A stretch of DNA of 12,876 bases. It comes from Clostridia bacterium (lineage in GTDB: Bacteria > Bacillota > Clostridia > Christensenellales > CAG-314). This document shows positions 1 through 6,565 of this stretch, piece after piece. The notes under the pieces are model-generated. The model saw only the letters and a list, made by a program, of their open reading frames with translations, searched no databases and was not told where the DNA came from. A program made the translations under genes and the position numbers. The stretch is from assembly GCA_017407305.1 (NCBI GenBank), contig JAFQWS010000032.1:1-12876 (forward strand), in the 5' to 3' direction. Numbering within the stretch: the stretch's first letter is position 1; every line of letters starts with the position of its first letter.

Positions 1-272
1 GTTGTTACCAACAGCCTCAAGCGAAATTGGCGGGGGTGTCGGGCAGACACTTGCTCCCCTTCTTGCACCGAGTGGGGTTTACATAGAACACTTTGTCACC
101 AAAGTGGTTGTAGTCTCTTACACTACATTTCCATCCTTACAAGAAAAATCTTGCGGTTTATTTCTGTTGCACTGTCCTTGAAGTCGCCTTCACAGGGTGT
201 TACCCTGCACTCTTGCCGTGTGGTGCTCGGACTTTCCTCGAGAAAAAATCTCGCAACCATCCAACTGTCTCC
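1..272 (-). ncRNA. rnpB: RNase P RNA, type A (3' end outside window)
   Basis: This is the catalytic RNA of ribonuclease P, which removes 5' leaders from precursor tRNAs. Read on the minus strand, the transcript has a short P3-like hairpin (CGAGA/UCUCG), then the hallmark P4 strand GAGGAAAGUCCG. Next come a GGGUAACACCC hairpin, the conserved GUGCAACAGAAA..AAACCGC segment, and GUAAACCCCACUCGGUGCAAGA. The segment order follows the ancestral type A layout seen in E. coli and many Clostridia, not the Bacillus type B layout. The 3' strand of P4 (ACAGAACCCGGCUUA-like) is not present, so the gene runs off position 1. The 5' end at about 272 is inferred from the promoter just upstream. Confidence 0.95.
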
Positions 273-278
273 AACTAG

Positions 279-306
279 ATTATATCATTTTTCTTGCTTT
301 TGTCAA
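279..306 (-). promoter_or_regulatory. rnpB sigma-A promoter
   Basis: On the minus strand, TTGACA (306-301) and TATAAT (284-279) are separated by 16 bp. Both hexamers match the consensus exactly, as expected for a strongly and constitutively transcribed RNA gene. The start would fall near position 272. Confidence 0.9.
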
Positions 307-353
307 CAACCTAAAAAAGTTCAATAAAAAAGGCAAAAGTCGACAAATTTTTC

Positions 354-376
354 CATATAGTAGTGTAACAAGGAGA
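354..376 (+). promoter_or_regulatory. sigK upstream signals: sporulation-type -10 and RBS
   Basis: CATATAGTA (354-362) fits the sigma-K -10 pattern CATAnnnTA and is close to the sigma-E pattern CATACAnT. Either would make sense, because sigK is transcribed in the mother cell by these factors in Bacillus. No convincing matching -35 was found and no good sigma-A promoter is visible. AAGGAGA (370-376) is a good ribosome binding site 4 nt before the ATG at 381. A start near 368 would give a leader of only about a dozen bases. Confidence 0.45.
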
Positions 377-380
377 AAAA

Positions 381-1064
381 ATGTTTTCATCACTTTTGCA
401 AATGCTCAGGCAGTTGTTCTTTTTGACTGGTTACGTTGCCAGTGCCTATCCCAAACCGCTCAGTGCCGAAGAAGAAAGGCAATGCCTTTTTGCAATGTCA
501 AAGGGGGACAACGTTGCACGAGAAAGGCTCATCATGCACAATATGCGGTTGGTTGCGCACATTGCCAAAAAGTATTCGGCAAATTATGACAAGGAAGATT
601 TGATATCGGTTGGCTCGTTGGGACTGATAAAAGGAGTGGAAAGTTTTTCTTTAAAAAAGGGAACGACTTTGGCAACCTATTTGTCCAAATGTATCGAAAA
701 TGAAATTTTGATGATGCTTCGCTCGGGCAAGAAAACAGCCAACACCGTCTATTTGCAAGACACGTTGGGTGTGGACAATGACGGCAACGAATATTCTCTT
801 ATGGACGTGTTGTCGGTGGATGAGGACAGCGTTTACGAACAGGCGCAAATGTCCATTATGCGCAACCGTTTGAAAGAGGGGATGAAAATTGCTTTAAACA
901 AACGAGAACAAACAATCATAACAATGCGTTTTGGTTTGGACGGCAACGTTCCATTGACACAAAACCAAACGGCAAAAAAGATGGGTATTTCTCGCAGTTA
1001 CGTGTCTAGATTGGAAAGCAAGGCGTTGGAAAAACTGAAAGAATTGCTCAGCATCAAAAAATAA
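381..1064 (+). CDS. sigK: RNA polymerase sporulation sigma factor sigma-K (pro-sigma-K)
   Basis: This is the late mother-cell sigma factor, which in spore formers directs coat and cortex maturation genes. The 227-residue product has region 2 at about 48-115 (LIMHNMRLVAHIAKKYS, then EDLISVGSLGLIKGVESF and the YLSKCIENEIL segment) and a region 4.2 helix-turn-helix at about 192-215 (TQNQTAKKMGISRSYVSR). The hydrophobic N-terminus (residues 1-17) followed by Tyr18 and a YPKPLS segment matches the pro-sequence and mature start of B. subtilis pro-sigma-K, where the membrane protease SpoIVFB cuts just before a Tyr. The gene is uninterrupted, with no skin-type element. The ATG at 381 is chosen for its AAGGAGA and because it preserves the pro-sequence. 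A general sporulation sigma of the SigF/SigG type is unlikely given the N-terminus. Confidence 0.93.
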   Translation: MFSSLLQMLRQLFFLTGYVASAYPKPLSAEEERQCLFAMSKGDNVARERLIMHNMRLVAHIAKKYSANYDKEDLISVGSLGLIKGVESFSLKKGTTLATYLSKCIENEILMMLRSGKKTANTVYLQDTLGVDNDGNEYSLMDVLSVDEDSVYEQAQMSIMRNRLKEGMKIALNKREQTIITMRFGLDGNVPLTQNQTAKKMGISRSYVSRLESKALEKLKELLSIKK

Positions 1065-1094
1065 AAAGGCAGACACAAACTGTGTCTGCCTTTT
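1065..1094. terminator. bidirectional terminator, sigK / membrane protein gene
   Basis: A perfect 10-bp stem, ggcagacaca (1068-1077) with tgtgtctgcc (1081-1090), has a 3-nt loop. It is flanked by A-runs on the left and TTTTGTTT on the right, so it can end transcription from both convergent genes. Confidence 0.9.
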
Positions 1095-1111
1095 GTTTGA
1101 AAAAGATTTTA

Positions 1112-2113
1112 TCAATCTAGGTGTTCTTCTTCGGGATGTTGAGCGTTTTTAATTTCTTCACGCTTTTTATCCATATATTTGATGTATTTTTTTGCATAAT
1201 ATTCGCTGTATTCGTTGAGCAATACGTCAAATGCGTGGAAAGCCAACCAACCTGTAAAGCAGAAAAGAAGTGCAAACAAGGTGTTTTGCAAAAAGAAATC
1301 AACAAAATAGCTTTTGTACAAAAAACCAATGTTGGTGCCACCCCAGCCCCAGCACGTTGCCATAAAGGGGAACAAAATGATGTCAACAAGCAAAAAGCCA
1401 ACAAAAGTGGTGGCAACAGGCATCCACCAACGGTGTGCAGGATGCACAAGACCTGTCAAGGTGAGTTTGTCAAAAATCAATTGTCCTGCAAGGACTCCCA
1501 CCGACAATCCAACGTAAGCCATAAAGTACAAAACGATTCGGCTGTTTGTTTTGGAAATGCATTGGAAGAACAAATACAATGCCAAACCGATTGCCACGCC
1601 AATCAATTGTTTTGTCCATGCTCTAAACAAGTTGGGTTGTACTTGTTCGGGTAAAAGTTGTGCCAATTCTTCTTTGCATTTGTCACAGCAGTAAGCAACG
1701 CCCCAAGCAAGTGCCACCAAAGTACCTTTGCCCACTTGTTGATGACAAAGGCCACAACATTTTTGGGTGTGATTTGCCACAATTTGAGCAATTGCATTGG
1801 CAATTTGGTCAAAAGGCGTTGCAACTTTGTATTCATAGTTGCTGTCAAGACCGACTTCGGTTTTTCTAAAAACTACTTGAACGCCCTCATCAACGCAAAC
1901 TACGTCAAAAATGAAGTATTTTTCTGCCAAAGAAGCCAATTCTTTTTTGACGGCCATTTGTTTTTCTTCGTCAAGGTTGCAACTGAAAAACATGTCGAAG
2001 TATCTGTTGCGTTGACTGAGACTGACAACAACGTCCCCCACTTGTTTGTAATAAAATCTATCTAATTTTTGCCAATTGTGATCGGCAACAAAATTTTTCA
2101 AAGTGTATGCCAT
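1112..2113 (-). CDS. zinc-ribbon-like four-helix membrane protein, unknown function
   Basis: I do not recognise a named family for this 333-residue protein. The first ~110 residues look soluble and mixed alpha/beta. A CxxC...CxxC arrangement (C120/C123 and C143/C146, with additional adjacent Cys 119 and 142) could bind zinc. Four hydrophobic stretches follow at about 168-185, 193-212, 232-254 and 275-297, typical of an integral membrane protein. The C-terminus (about 300-333) is charged and probably cytosolic. A GGAGG sits 7 nt before the ATG at 2113. The gene starts 20 bp after the pyrimidine-nucleoside phosphorylase stop on the same strand, so the two are probably cotranscribed, but that gives no clear functional link. 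Confidence 0.7.
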   Translation of the reverse strand: MAYTLKNFVADHNWQKLDRFYYKQVGDVVVSLSQRNRYFDMFFSCNLDEEKQMAVKKELASLAEKYFIFDVVCVDEGVQVVFRKTEVGLDSNYEYKVATPFDQIANAIAQIVANHTQKCCGLCHQQVGKGTLVALAWGVAYCCDKCKEELAQLLPEQVQPNLFRAWTKQLIGVAIGLALYLFFQCISKTNSRIVLYFMAYVGLSVGVLAGQLIFDKLTLTGLVHPAHRWWMPVATTFVGFLLVDIILFPFMATCWGWGGTNIGFLYKSYFVDFFLQNTLFALLFCFTGWLAFHAFDVLLNEYSEYYAKKYIKYMDKKREEIKNAQHPEEEHLD

Positions 2114-2133
2114 ATTTACCTCCGTTTGGACTA

Positions 2134-3444
2134 TTATAGCATTGTTACGCCGTTTTTGTCCACGTATGCGTGAATGGTTTTGGTGGAAAGTGGTTTGGAA
2201 TCGGTAATGAAAATTGATTTTTCCAACAATTGTTTTGCTTGTTCGACGTTTTTGTCTCTATGATAAATCGTTGCCAAAACGTCTCCCTTTTTGACTTTGT
2301 CACCAAGGTCAACTTGCATTTTAATGCCAACACCGTGATCCAATTGATCGTCCTTTTGCATACGACCACCGCCCAAAATGTTTACTGCATAACCAATGTC
2401 GCACGTTTCCATTTGACCAACGTAGCCGTCGCGTAAAGCTACAACGTCCAGTTGTTGTCCCAAAGAAAATCTTTCGGGGTGCTCAATGTAACTTGCTTGA
2501 CCACCTTGTGCATAGACCATTTCAATCAATTTATTTTTCGCTTGACCACTGGAAATGGCTTGGTCAAACATTTTTTCAGCTTTTCCCAAATCGACGCCAC
2601 AAAGTTGCATCAATCGTGTCGCAACAGCCTTGTTTTCTTCGTAAAGGCGAGACTTTTTGCCATTGAGCATTTCAATGATGCCAACAATTTCCAAAGCATT
2701 GCCAACGTATCGAGAAAGAGGTTGAGACATGTCCGTGATGAGCGCCCCAATGTTGCGTTTTGCCAAAGTGCCGATTTTTACCATAGCTTCAGCAAGTTGG
2801 ATTGCTTCGTCCATTGTTTTCATATATGCGCCGGTGCCATATTTGACGTCAAGCAAGATGTTTTGTGCGCCGGAGGCAAGTTTTTTGCTCATAATACTGC
2901 TCACCATCAAAGGCAAAGATTTTGTCGTGCCCGTGATGTCGCGAAGAGCGTACATTTTTTTGTCAGCGGGAACAATGTTTGCCGTTTGACCTGCCACACA
3001 GCAACCGACGTGGTTGACTATTGCGCAAAAGTTGTCTTGGTCAAGGTTTACGTTGAAATAAGGAATGCTTTCCAACTTGTCCAACGTGCCACCGGTAAAG
3101 CCCAAACCTCTTCCGGAAAGTTTTGCAACTTTAAAACCGCAACAAGCCAAAATGGGCGCAACGGCAATGGTGGTGCTGTCGCCCACGCCACCGGTAGAGT
3201 GTTTGTCGCAAGTAATTCCGTCAATTGAAGAAAGATCAACTGTATCTCCCGATTGAAGCATTGCTTGGGTAAGGTGGAAAGTTTCTTGTTCGTCCATACC
3301 ACGGCAAACGATTGCCATGAGCAAACTGCTCATTTGATAGTCGGGAATTTGTCCATTGGTATAGCCGTTTACAAAAAATTCAATTTCTTGTTGTGACAAG
3401 TTTTTACCTGCCACTTTTTTTTCAATAATGTTGATGATATTCAC
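2134..3444 (-). CDS. pdp: pyrimidine-nucleoside phosphorylase
   Basis: This enzyme phosphorolyses uridine, thymidine and deoxyuridine to free base plus (deoxy)ribose-1-phosphate in pyrimidine salvage, in the cytosol as a dimer. The 436-residue product matches the ~433 of Bacillus Pdp. Visible signatures are FFVNGYTNGQIPDYQMSSLL near the N-terminus, the phosphate-binding DKHSTGGVGDSTT, LSGRGLGFTGGTLDKLE, ADKKMYALRDITGT and SSIMSKKLASGAQ. The C-terminal domain has the usual GVGI..VDLGDKVKKGDVLATIY lipoyl-like stretch. The frame stays open 285 bp further upstream, but that extension does not resemble the family. The GTG at 3444 is chosen because GGAGG lies 9 nt before it and it gives the family length. 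Thymidine phosphorylase (DeoA) is the alternative; the sequence is closer to Pdp. Probably first gene of a unit with the downstream membrane protein. Confidence 0.93.
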   Translation of the reverse strand: MNIINIIEKKVAGKNLSQQEIEFFVNGYTNGQIPDYQMSSLLMAIVCRGMDEQETFHLTQAMLQSGDTVDLSSIDGITCDKHSTGGVGDSTTIAVAPILACCGFKVAKLSGRGLGFTGGTLDKLESIPYFNVNLDQDNFCAIVNHVGCCVAGQTANIVPADKKMYALRDITGTTKSLPLMVSSIMSKKLASGAQNILLDVKYGTGAYMKTMDEAIQLAEAMVKIGTLAKRNIGALITDMSQPLSRYVGNALEIVGIIEMLNGKKSRLYEENKAVATRLMQLCGVDLGKAEKMFDQAISSGQAKNKLIEMVYAQGGQASYIEHPERFSLGQQLDVVALRDGYVGQMETCDIGYAVNILGGGRMQKDDQLDHGVGIKMQVDLGDKVKKGDVLATIYHRDKNVEQAKQLLEKSIFITDSKPLSTKTIHAYVDKNGVTML

Positions 3445-3498
3445 AAGCCAATTCCTCCAAATACATTGTAACAAAATATTGAAATCAATACAATAGAG

Positions 3499-3516
3499 TT
3501 GACAAAATTTTGCCAA
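3499..3516. promoter_or_regulatory. 18-bp near-perfect palindrome upstream of pdp, candidate operator
   Basis: TTGACAAAATTTTGCCAA differs from its reverse complement at only one symmetric pair of positions (16 of 18 match). It lies 55-72 bp before the pdp start and contains a TTGTCA -35-like hexamer on the minus strand. A related but expanded sequence (TTGACAA..ATTTTGCC) occurs at about 3552-3570. A repressor site is the natural reading, but the regulator is unknown. Confidence 0.4.
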
Positions 3517-3659
3517 GAAAGTTGCGATTTTTACAATAAACGACAGTAAATTTGACAATTTAATTTTGCCTTGGTGGTCGCAAATGGTTTTAAAGAGAGT
3601 GATTTTTTCACTTTTTTGATGAACTTTGCAAAAAAATGACAATGTCATCCCTATTTTGA

Positions 3660-3685
3660 TAAAAAGTATTGAAAAATACTTTTTA
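3660..3685. promoter_or_regulatory. 11-bp-arm inverted repeat over the clpC -35, candidate operator
   Basis: taaaaagtatt (3660-3670) and aatactttttA (3675-3685) are exact inverted repeats around a gaaa spacer. The dyad centre coincides with the clpC -35 hexamer (3669-3674), so a bound dimer would block RNA polymerase. It lies upstream of the predicted transcript, so it would act as DNA and not as an RNA hairpin. Confidence 0.5.
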
Positions 3686-3697
3686 ATCTGGTACAAT
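3669..3697 (+). promoter_or_regulatory. clpC-hpf sigma-A promoter
   Basis: TTGAAA (3669-3674) and TACAAT (3692-3697) are separated by exactly 17 bp. The predicted start is near 3704, giving a leader of about 24 nt that carries the GGAGG at 3719-3723. Confidence 0.8.
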
Positions 3698-3727
3698 AAA
3701 ACTACAAAAGTGTACCTTGGAGGCATC

Positions 3728-5920
3728 ATGGACAGTCAACAACTGAAACATGTGTACGAAACAGCAGAAGCGTGGGTAAAACGCTATCAAAACAGTTCAA
3801 TCGGCTCTAAACATCTATTGTTGGGGCTTATTGTCGTGCCTTCTCCTGCTTGCGACTTGCTCAAAAGGTATGGAGTAAACGTCTCCAACTACAAAATTTC
3901 TTCCGACGGACGTGGTTTTGGAACGGTCGTTTTGGAAGAAGAGGCTCGTTATTTGCAACTTCGTGCAAGAACCTATGCCGACTACGAAGACAGCGACCTC
4001 ACCGAACCTATGCACTTGTTGGTTGCAATATTGCACACCCCCACTTGTTATGCTCACACCTACTTGGTGCAAATGGGCGTTGATATGGGAAAATTGCGCA
4101 GTGAAGCCATTTCACGATTGACCAACGGCGAAAAAATGCGTCAAACTTTGACAAAAGGCAATCTTGGTGGATTGGAAAAGTCGGTGCAAAACGTTTTGAA
4201 AGAAGAAAATCACGAAATTAAATATTGCATTGATATGACTCAAAAAGCGCAAAACGGCGAATTTGATCCTGTCATTGGCAGACAAGAAGAACTTTTGCGC
4301 ATTGTTCAAACGTTGCTTAGACGCACCAAAAACAATCCTTTGTTGGTGGGTGAAGCGGGTGTTGGCAAATCGGCAGTTATTGAAGGTTTGGCACAAGCCA
4401 TTGTGCAAGGACAGGTTGCACCCTTGACGGGTAAGCGCTTGTTGTCTTTGGACGTGGCAAGTATGGTGGCGGGCACTCACTATCGTGGCGATTTTGAACA
4501 ACGTCTAAAAGACACCATTGATGCAATCACCCAAGACGGCAACGTCATTTTGTTTATTGACGAAATTCACAATCTCGTTGGTGCAGGTGCTTCGGGCGAC
4601 AGCAGTATGGATGCTGTGGAAATTTTGAAGCCTTTGCTTGCTCGTGGTCAGTTGCAAACCATTGGTGCAACCACTTTGGATGAATATCGCAAGTATATTC
4701 AAAAAGATCCTGCATTGGACAGACGTTTCCAACCTATTGCCATCAATCAACCCACCGAAGCGCAAACAATTGCCATTTTGATGGGTGTAAAGGAAAAATA
4801 TCAACAACATCACAAGGTAGTCATCACAAATGATGCCATCGAAAGTGCAGTCAAGTTGTCGTCAAGATATATCACCGACAGAAACCTTCCCGACAAAGCC
4901 TTTGACGTTTTGGACGAAGCGTGTTCCGGTGCAAGTCTTTCTCGCAAAACAATGGTAGATGCACAAATGGTGTCGGCAGTGGTTTCACAATGGACGGGTG
5001 TTCCCATTGGCAAATTATCGCAGAACGAAGCGGACAAACTTTTGCATTTGGAAGACCAACTTGCCCGACGTGTAGTTGGTCAAAAAGAAGCAGTTTTGGC
5101 AGTTGCCAAAGCAATCAAACGTCAACGAGCAGGCATTTCTTCCCCCAATCGACCCATTGGCAGTTTCATTTTCGTAGGACCCACAGGTGTTGGTAAGACG
5201 GAACTTGCCAAAGCATTGGCAGAAAGTTTGTTTGGTAAACAAGACGACATTTTGCGTTTCGATATGTCCGAATATATGGACAAAACTTCCGTTTCCAAAC
5301 TTATTGGTGTTTCGGCAGGTTACGAAGGCTTTGACGAAGGGGGAGTTTTGTGCGAAAAGGTAAGACGCAAACCCTATTCGCTAATTTTGTTTGACGAAAT
5401 TGAAAAGGCCCATCCCGACGTTTTCAACGTATTGCTTCAAATTTTGGACGAAGGAAAACTGACCGACAACCGTGGTAAAGGTGTAGATTTCAAAAACACC
5501 GTTATAATTTTGACAAGCAACTTGGGCGCAAGTGCGGTCAGTGCAATTGATGGTTATGAAAAACTTCAACAAGCAACTACGCGTGCATTAAGACAGGCTT
5601 TCCGTCCGGAACTTTTGAACCGTGTTGACGAAATTATCGTATTTTCCCACTTGTCAAAGGTGGAAGTTGGTCAAATTGCAAAACTTTTGTGCAATTCTTT
5701 GTGCAAACGCATCACAAAGTTGAAGTTGACAATCACCGACAAGGCAGTCCAATACGTGGCAGACTTTGGATATGACGTCGAATACGGTGCAAGACCACTC
5801 AAACGAGCCATCCAAAAGCAAATTGAGGACGTTTTGGCAGAAAAGTTTTTGAGTGGCGCAATCAAAGAAGGAGACAGTGTAACCGTTGACTGTTTCAACG
5901 GAGTGCTGTTTTTTAGATAA
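3728..5920 (+). CDS. clpC: ClpC-family AAA+ unfoldase lacking the M-domain
   Basis: This is a Hsp100 double-ring ATPase that unfolds proteins, classically for ClpP. It has 730 residues against about 810 in B. subtilis ClpC. The order is a two-repeat N-domain (about 1-145), D1 (Walker A GEAGVGKS 208-215, Walker B ILFIDEI, pore-loop Tyr252 in GTHYRGDFE) and D2 (Walker A GPTGVGKT 484-491, ILFDEI, pore-loop GYEGFDEGG, NR finger 631-632, sensor-2 GARPLKR 687-693). D1 runs straight into D2 between about 397 and 420, so the ~60-residue coiled-coil M-domain is absent. The D2 loop after SNLGAS is shortened and shows no [LIV]-G-[FL] ClpP-docking tripeptide. In the N-domain, GTEH of repeat 1 is GSKH (Lys28). 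The ATG at 3728 is chosen for GGAGG 4 nt upstream; earlier in-frame codons have no family similarity. hpf follows after 18 bp. No ctsR, mcsA or mcsB is adjacent. Confidence 0.9.
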   Translation: MDSQQLKHVYETAEAWVKRYQNSSIGSKHLLLGLIVVPSPACDLLKRYGVNVSNYKISSDGRGFGTVVLEEEARYLQLRARTYADYEDSDLTEPMHLLVAILHTPTCYAHTYLVQMGVDMGKLRSEAISRLTNGEKMRQTLTKGNLGGLEKSVQNVLKEENHEIKYCIDMTQKAQNGEFDPVIGRQEELLRIVQTLLRRTKNNPLLVGEAGVGKSAVIEGLAQAIVQGQVAPLTGKRLLSLDVASMVAGTHYRGDFEQRLKDTIDAITQDGNVILFIDEIHNLVGAGASGDSSMDAVEILKPLLARGQLQTIGATTLDEYRKYIQKDPALDRRFQPIAINQPTEAQTIAILMGVKEKYQQHHKVVITNDAIESAVKLSSRYITDRNLPDKAFDVLDEACSGASLSRKTMVDAQMVSAVVSQWTGVPIGKLSQNEADKLLHLEDQLARRVVGQKEAVLAVAKAIKRQRAGISSPNRPIGSFIFVGPTGVGKTELAKALAESLFGKQDDILRFDMSEYMDKTSVSKLIGVSAGYEGFDEGGVLCEKVRRKPYSLILFDEIEKAHPDVFNVLLQILDEGKLTDNRGKGVDFKNTVIILTSNLGASAVSAIDGYEKLQQATTRALRQAFRPELLNRVDEIIVFSHLSKVEVGQIAKLLCNSLCKRITKLKLTITDKAVQYVADFGYDVEYGARPLKRAIQKQIEDVLAEKFLSGAIKEGDSVTVDCFNGVLFFR

Positions 5921-5938
5921 ATACAGGAGGTAGCTAAT

Positions 5939-6466
5939 ATGAAATTGATCATCAGCGAAAAAAACTACAAAATGGCTCCAAGACTTCACACAATTTTAGA
6001 GCAAAAGGTCAAAAAGTTGGACAAGTATTTCCCCGACGATGACACCGTTTGCAAAGTGGTTATGTCGCAACAAGGCAAACGCGCCAGAATGGAAGTTTCC
6101 ATCAACTATTTGGGAACACAAATTCGTTCTGAAGTGGAAGGTCAAACAATGTACTACAACATTGACGAGATCATGCCCAAGTTGGAAAGACAAATCAACA
6201 AATATCGTAGCAAGGTCTATTCCAAGGGCAAAGCACCCAAAGTGGACGAATACGAATTTGTTTCCGACGTTGACGACACACCTTTGAAAATTGAAAAAGT
6301 CAAGAAGTTTGTCATTGACAAAATTACCCCCGAAGAAGCAATTGATTCCTTGGAATTGGTAGATCACGATTTTTACATTTTCTACAATATCAAGACGGAA
6401 AACGTGGAAGTTGTCTATCGCCGTCGTGATGGTTCCATTGGTTTGTTGCAACCCGAATTGGACTGA
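5939..6466 (+). CDS. hpf: ribosome hibernation promoting factor, long form
   Basis: Long HPF binds the 30S decoding centre and dimerises 70S ribosomes into inactive 100S particles in stationary phase or stress. The 175-residue product has the N-terminal ribosome-binding domain (about 1-97, beta-alpha-beta with KRARMEVSINYLG and a basic KLERQINKYR helix). A linker follows, then the C-terminal dimerisation domain (about 118-173: KKFVIDKITPEEAIDSLELV, DHDFYIFYN, VVYRRRDGSIGLLQPE). AGGAGG lies 7 nt upstream of the ATG. It begins 18 bp after clpC with no promoter between, so the two are probably cotranscribed. Pairing hibernation with an unfoldase fits a stress or dormancy unit. Confidence 0.93.
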   Translation: MKLIISEKNYKMAPRLHTILEQKVKKLDKYFPDDDTVCKVVMSQQGKRARMEVSINYLGTQIRSEVEGQTMYYNIDEIMPKLERQINKYRSKVYSKGKAPKVDEYEFVSDVDDTPLKIEKVKKFVIDKITPEEAIDSLELVDHDFYIFYNIKTENVEVVYRRRDGSIGLLQPELD

Positions 6467-6498
6467 TTGTGAAGTTTTAGTTTATAAAGGTTGATTTA

Positions 6499-6530
6499 AA
6501 AGGAGTGTGCATTTTGCACACTCCTTTGTT
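6499..6530 (+). terminator. hairpin terminator after clpC-hpf
   Basis: aaaggagtgtgca (6499-6511) pairs perfectly with tgcacactccttt (6515-6527) around a 3-nt loop. The stem is strong but the following T-run is poor (TTTGTTGTGT), so termination may be less efficient or factor-assisted. Confidence 0.7.
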
Positions 6531-6554
6531 GTGTAAAAGAAAATTTTGTTTTCA

Positions 6555-6560
6555 TATATT
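6555..6560 (+). promoter_or_regulatory. -10-like TATATT just before the cysteine synthase homologue
   Basis: TATATT lies 5 nt before the ATG at 6566 and no Shine-Dalgarno sequence lies between them. No good -35 is seen at 16-18 bp (best is TGTAAA at 6532-6537). If functional, the transcript would start at or next to the A of the start codon. Confidence 0.35.
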
Positions 6561-6565
6561 AAAGT

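Larger units (their letters stand above)
3445..3727. other. divergent pdp / clpC intergenic region
   Basis: This 283-bp stretch has no gene of its own. It holds the clpC promoter, an AT-rich palindrome over its -35, and a second palindrome upstream of pdp. On the pdp side no strong promoter stands out. TTGTCA (3505-3500) lacks a good -10, and TTGTAT (3493-3488) with TACAAT (3470-3465, 17 bp spacer) would put the start right at the ribosome binding site. No CtsR heptad pair (GGTCAAA repeats) and no CIRCE element is visible. Confidence 0.6.

Noticed and set aside
197..589. 130-codon open frame on the plus strand over rnpB and the sigK start
   Set aside because: It crosses the RNase P RNA and its promoter and then reads sigK out of frame; the product resembles nothing and has no ribosome binding site.
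2452..3228. 258-codon plus-strand open frame opposite pdp
   Set aside because: It lies antisense to well-conserved pdp codons and its product is low in recognisable features; a shadow frame.
3636..3648. Short dyad atgac-aat-gtcat upstream of clpC
   Set aside because: Five-base arms are expected by chance in AT-rich DNA and it lies upstream of the promoter without further support.
3445..3729. N-terminal extension of the pdp frame by 95 codons
   Set aside because: The extension overlaps the clpC promoter and start, has no family similarity, and the GTG at 3444 has a good GGAGG and gives the family length.
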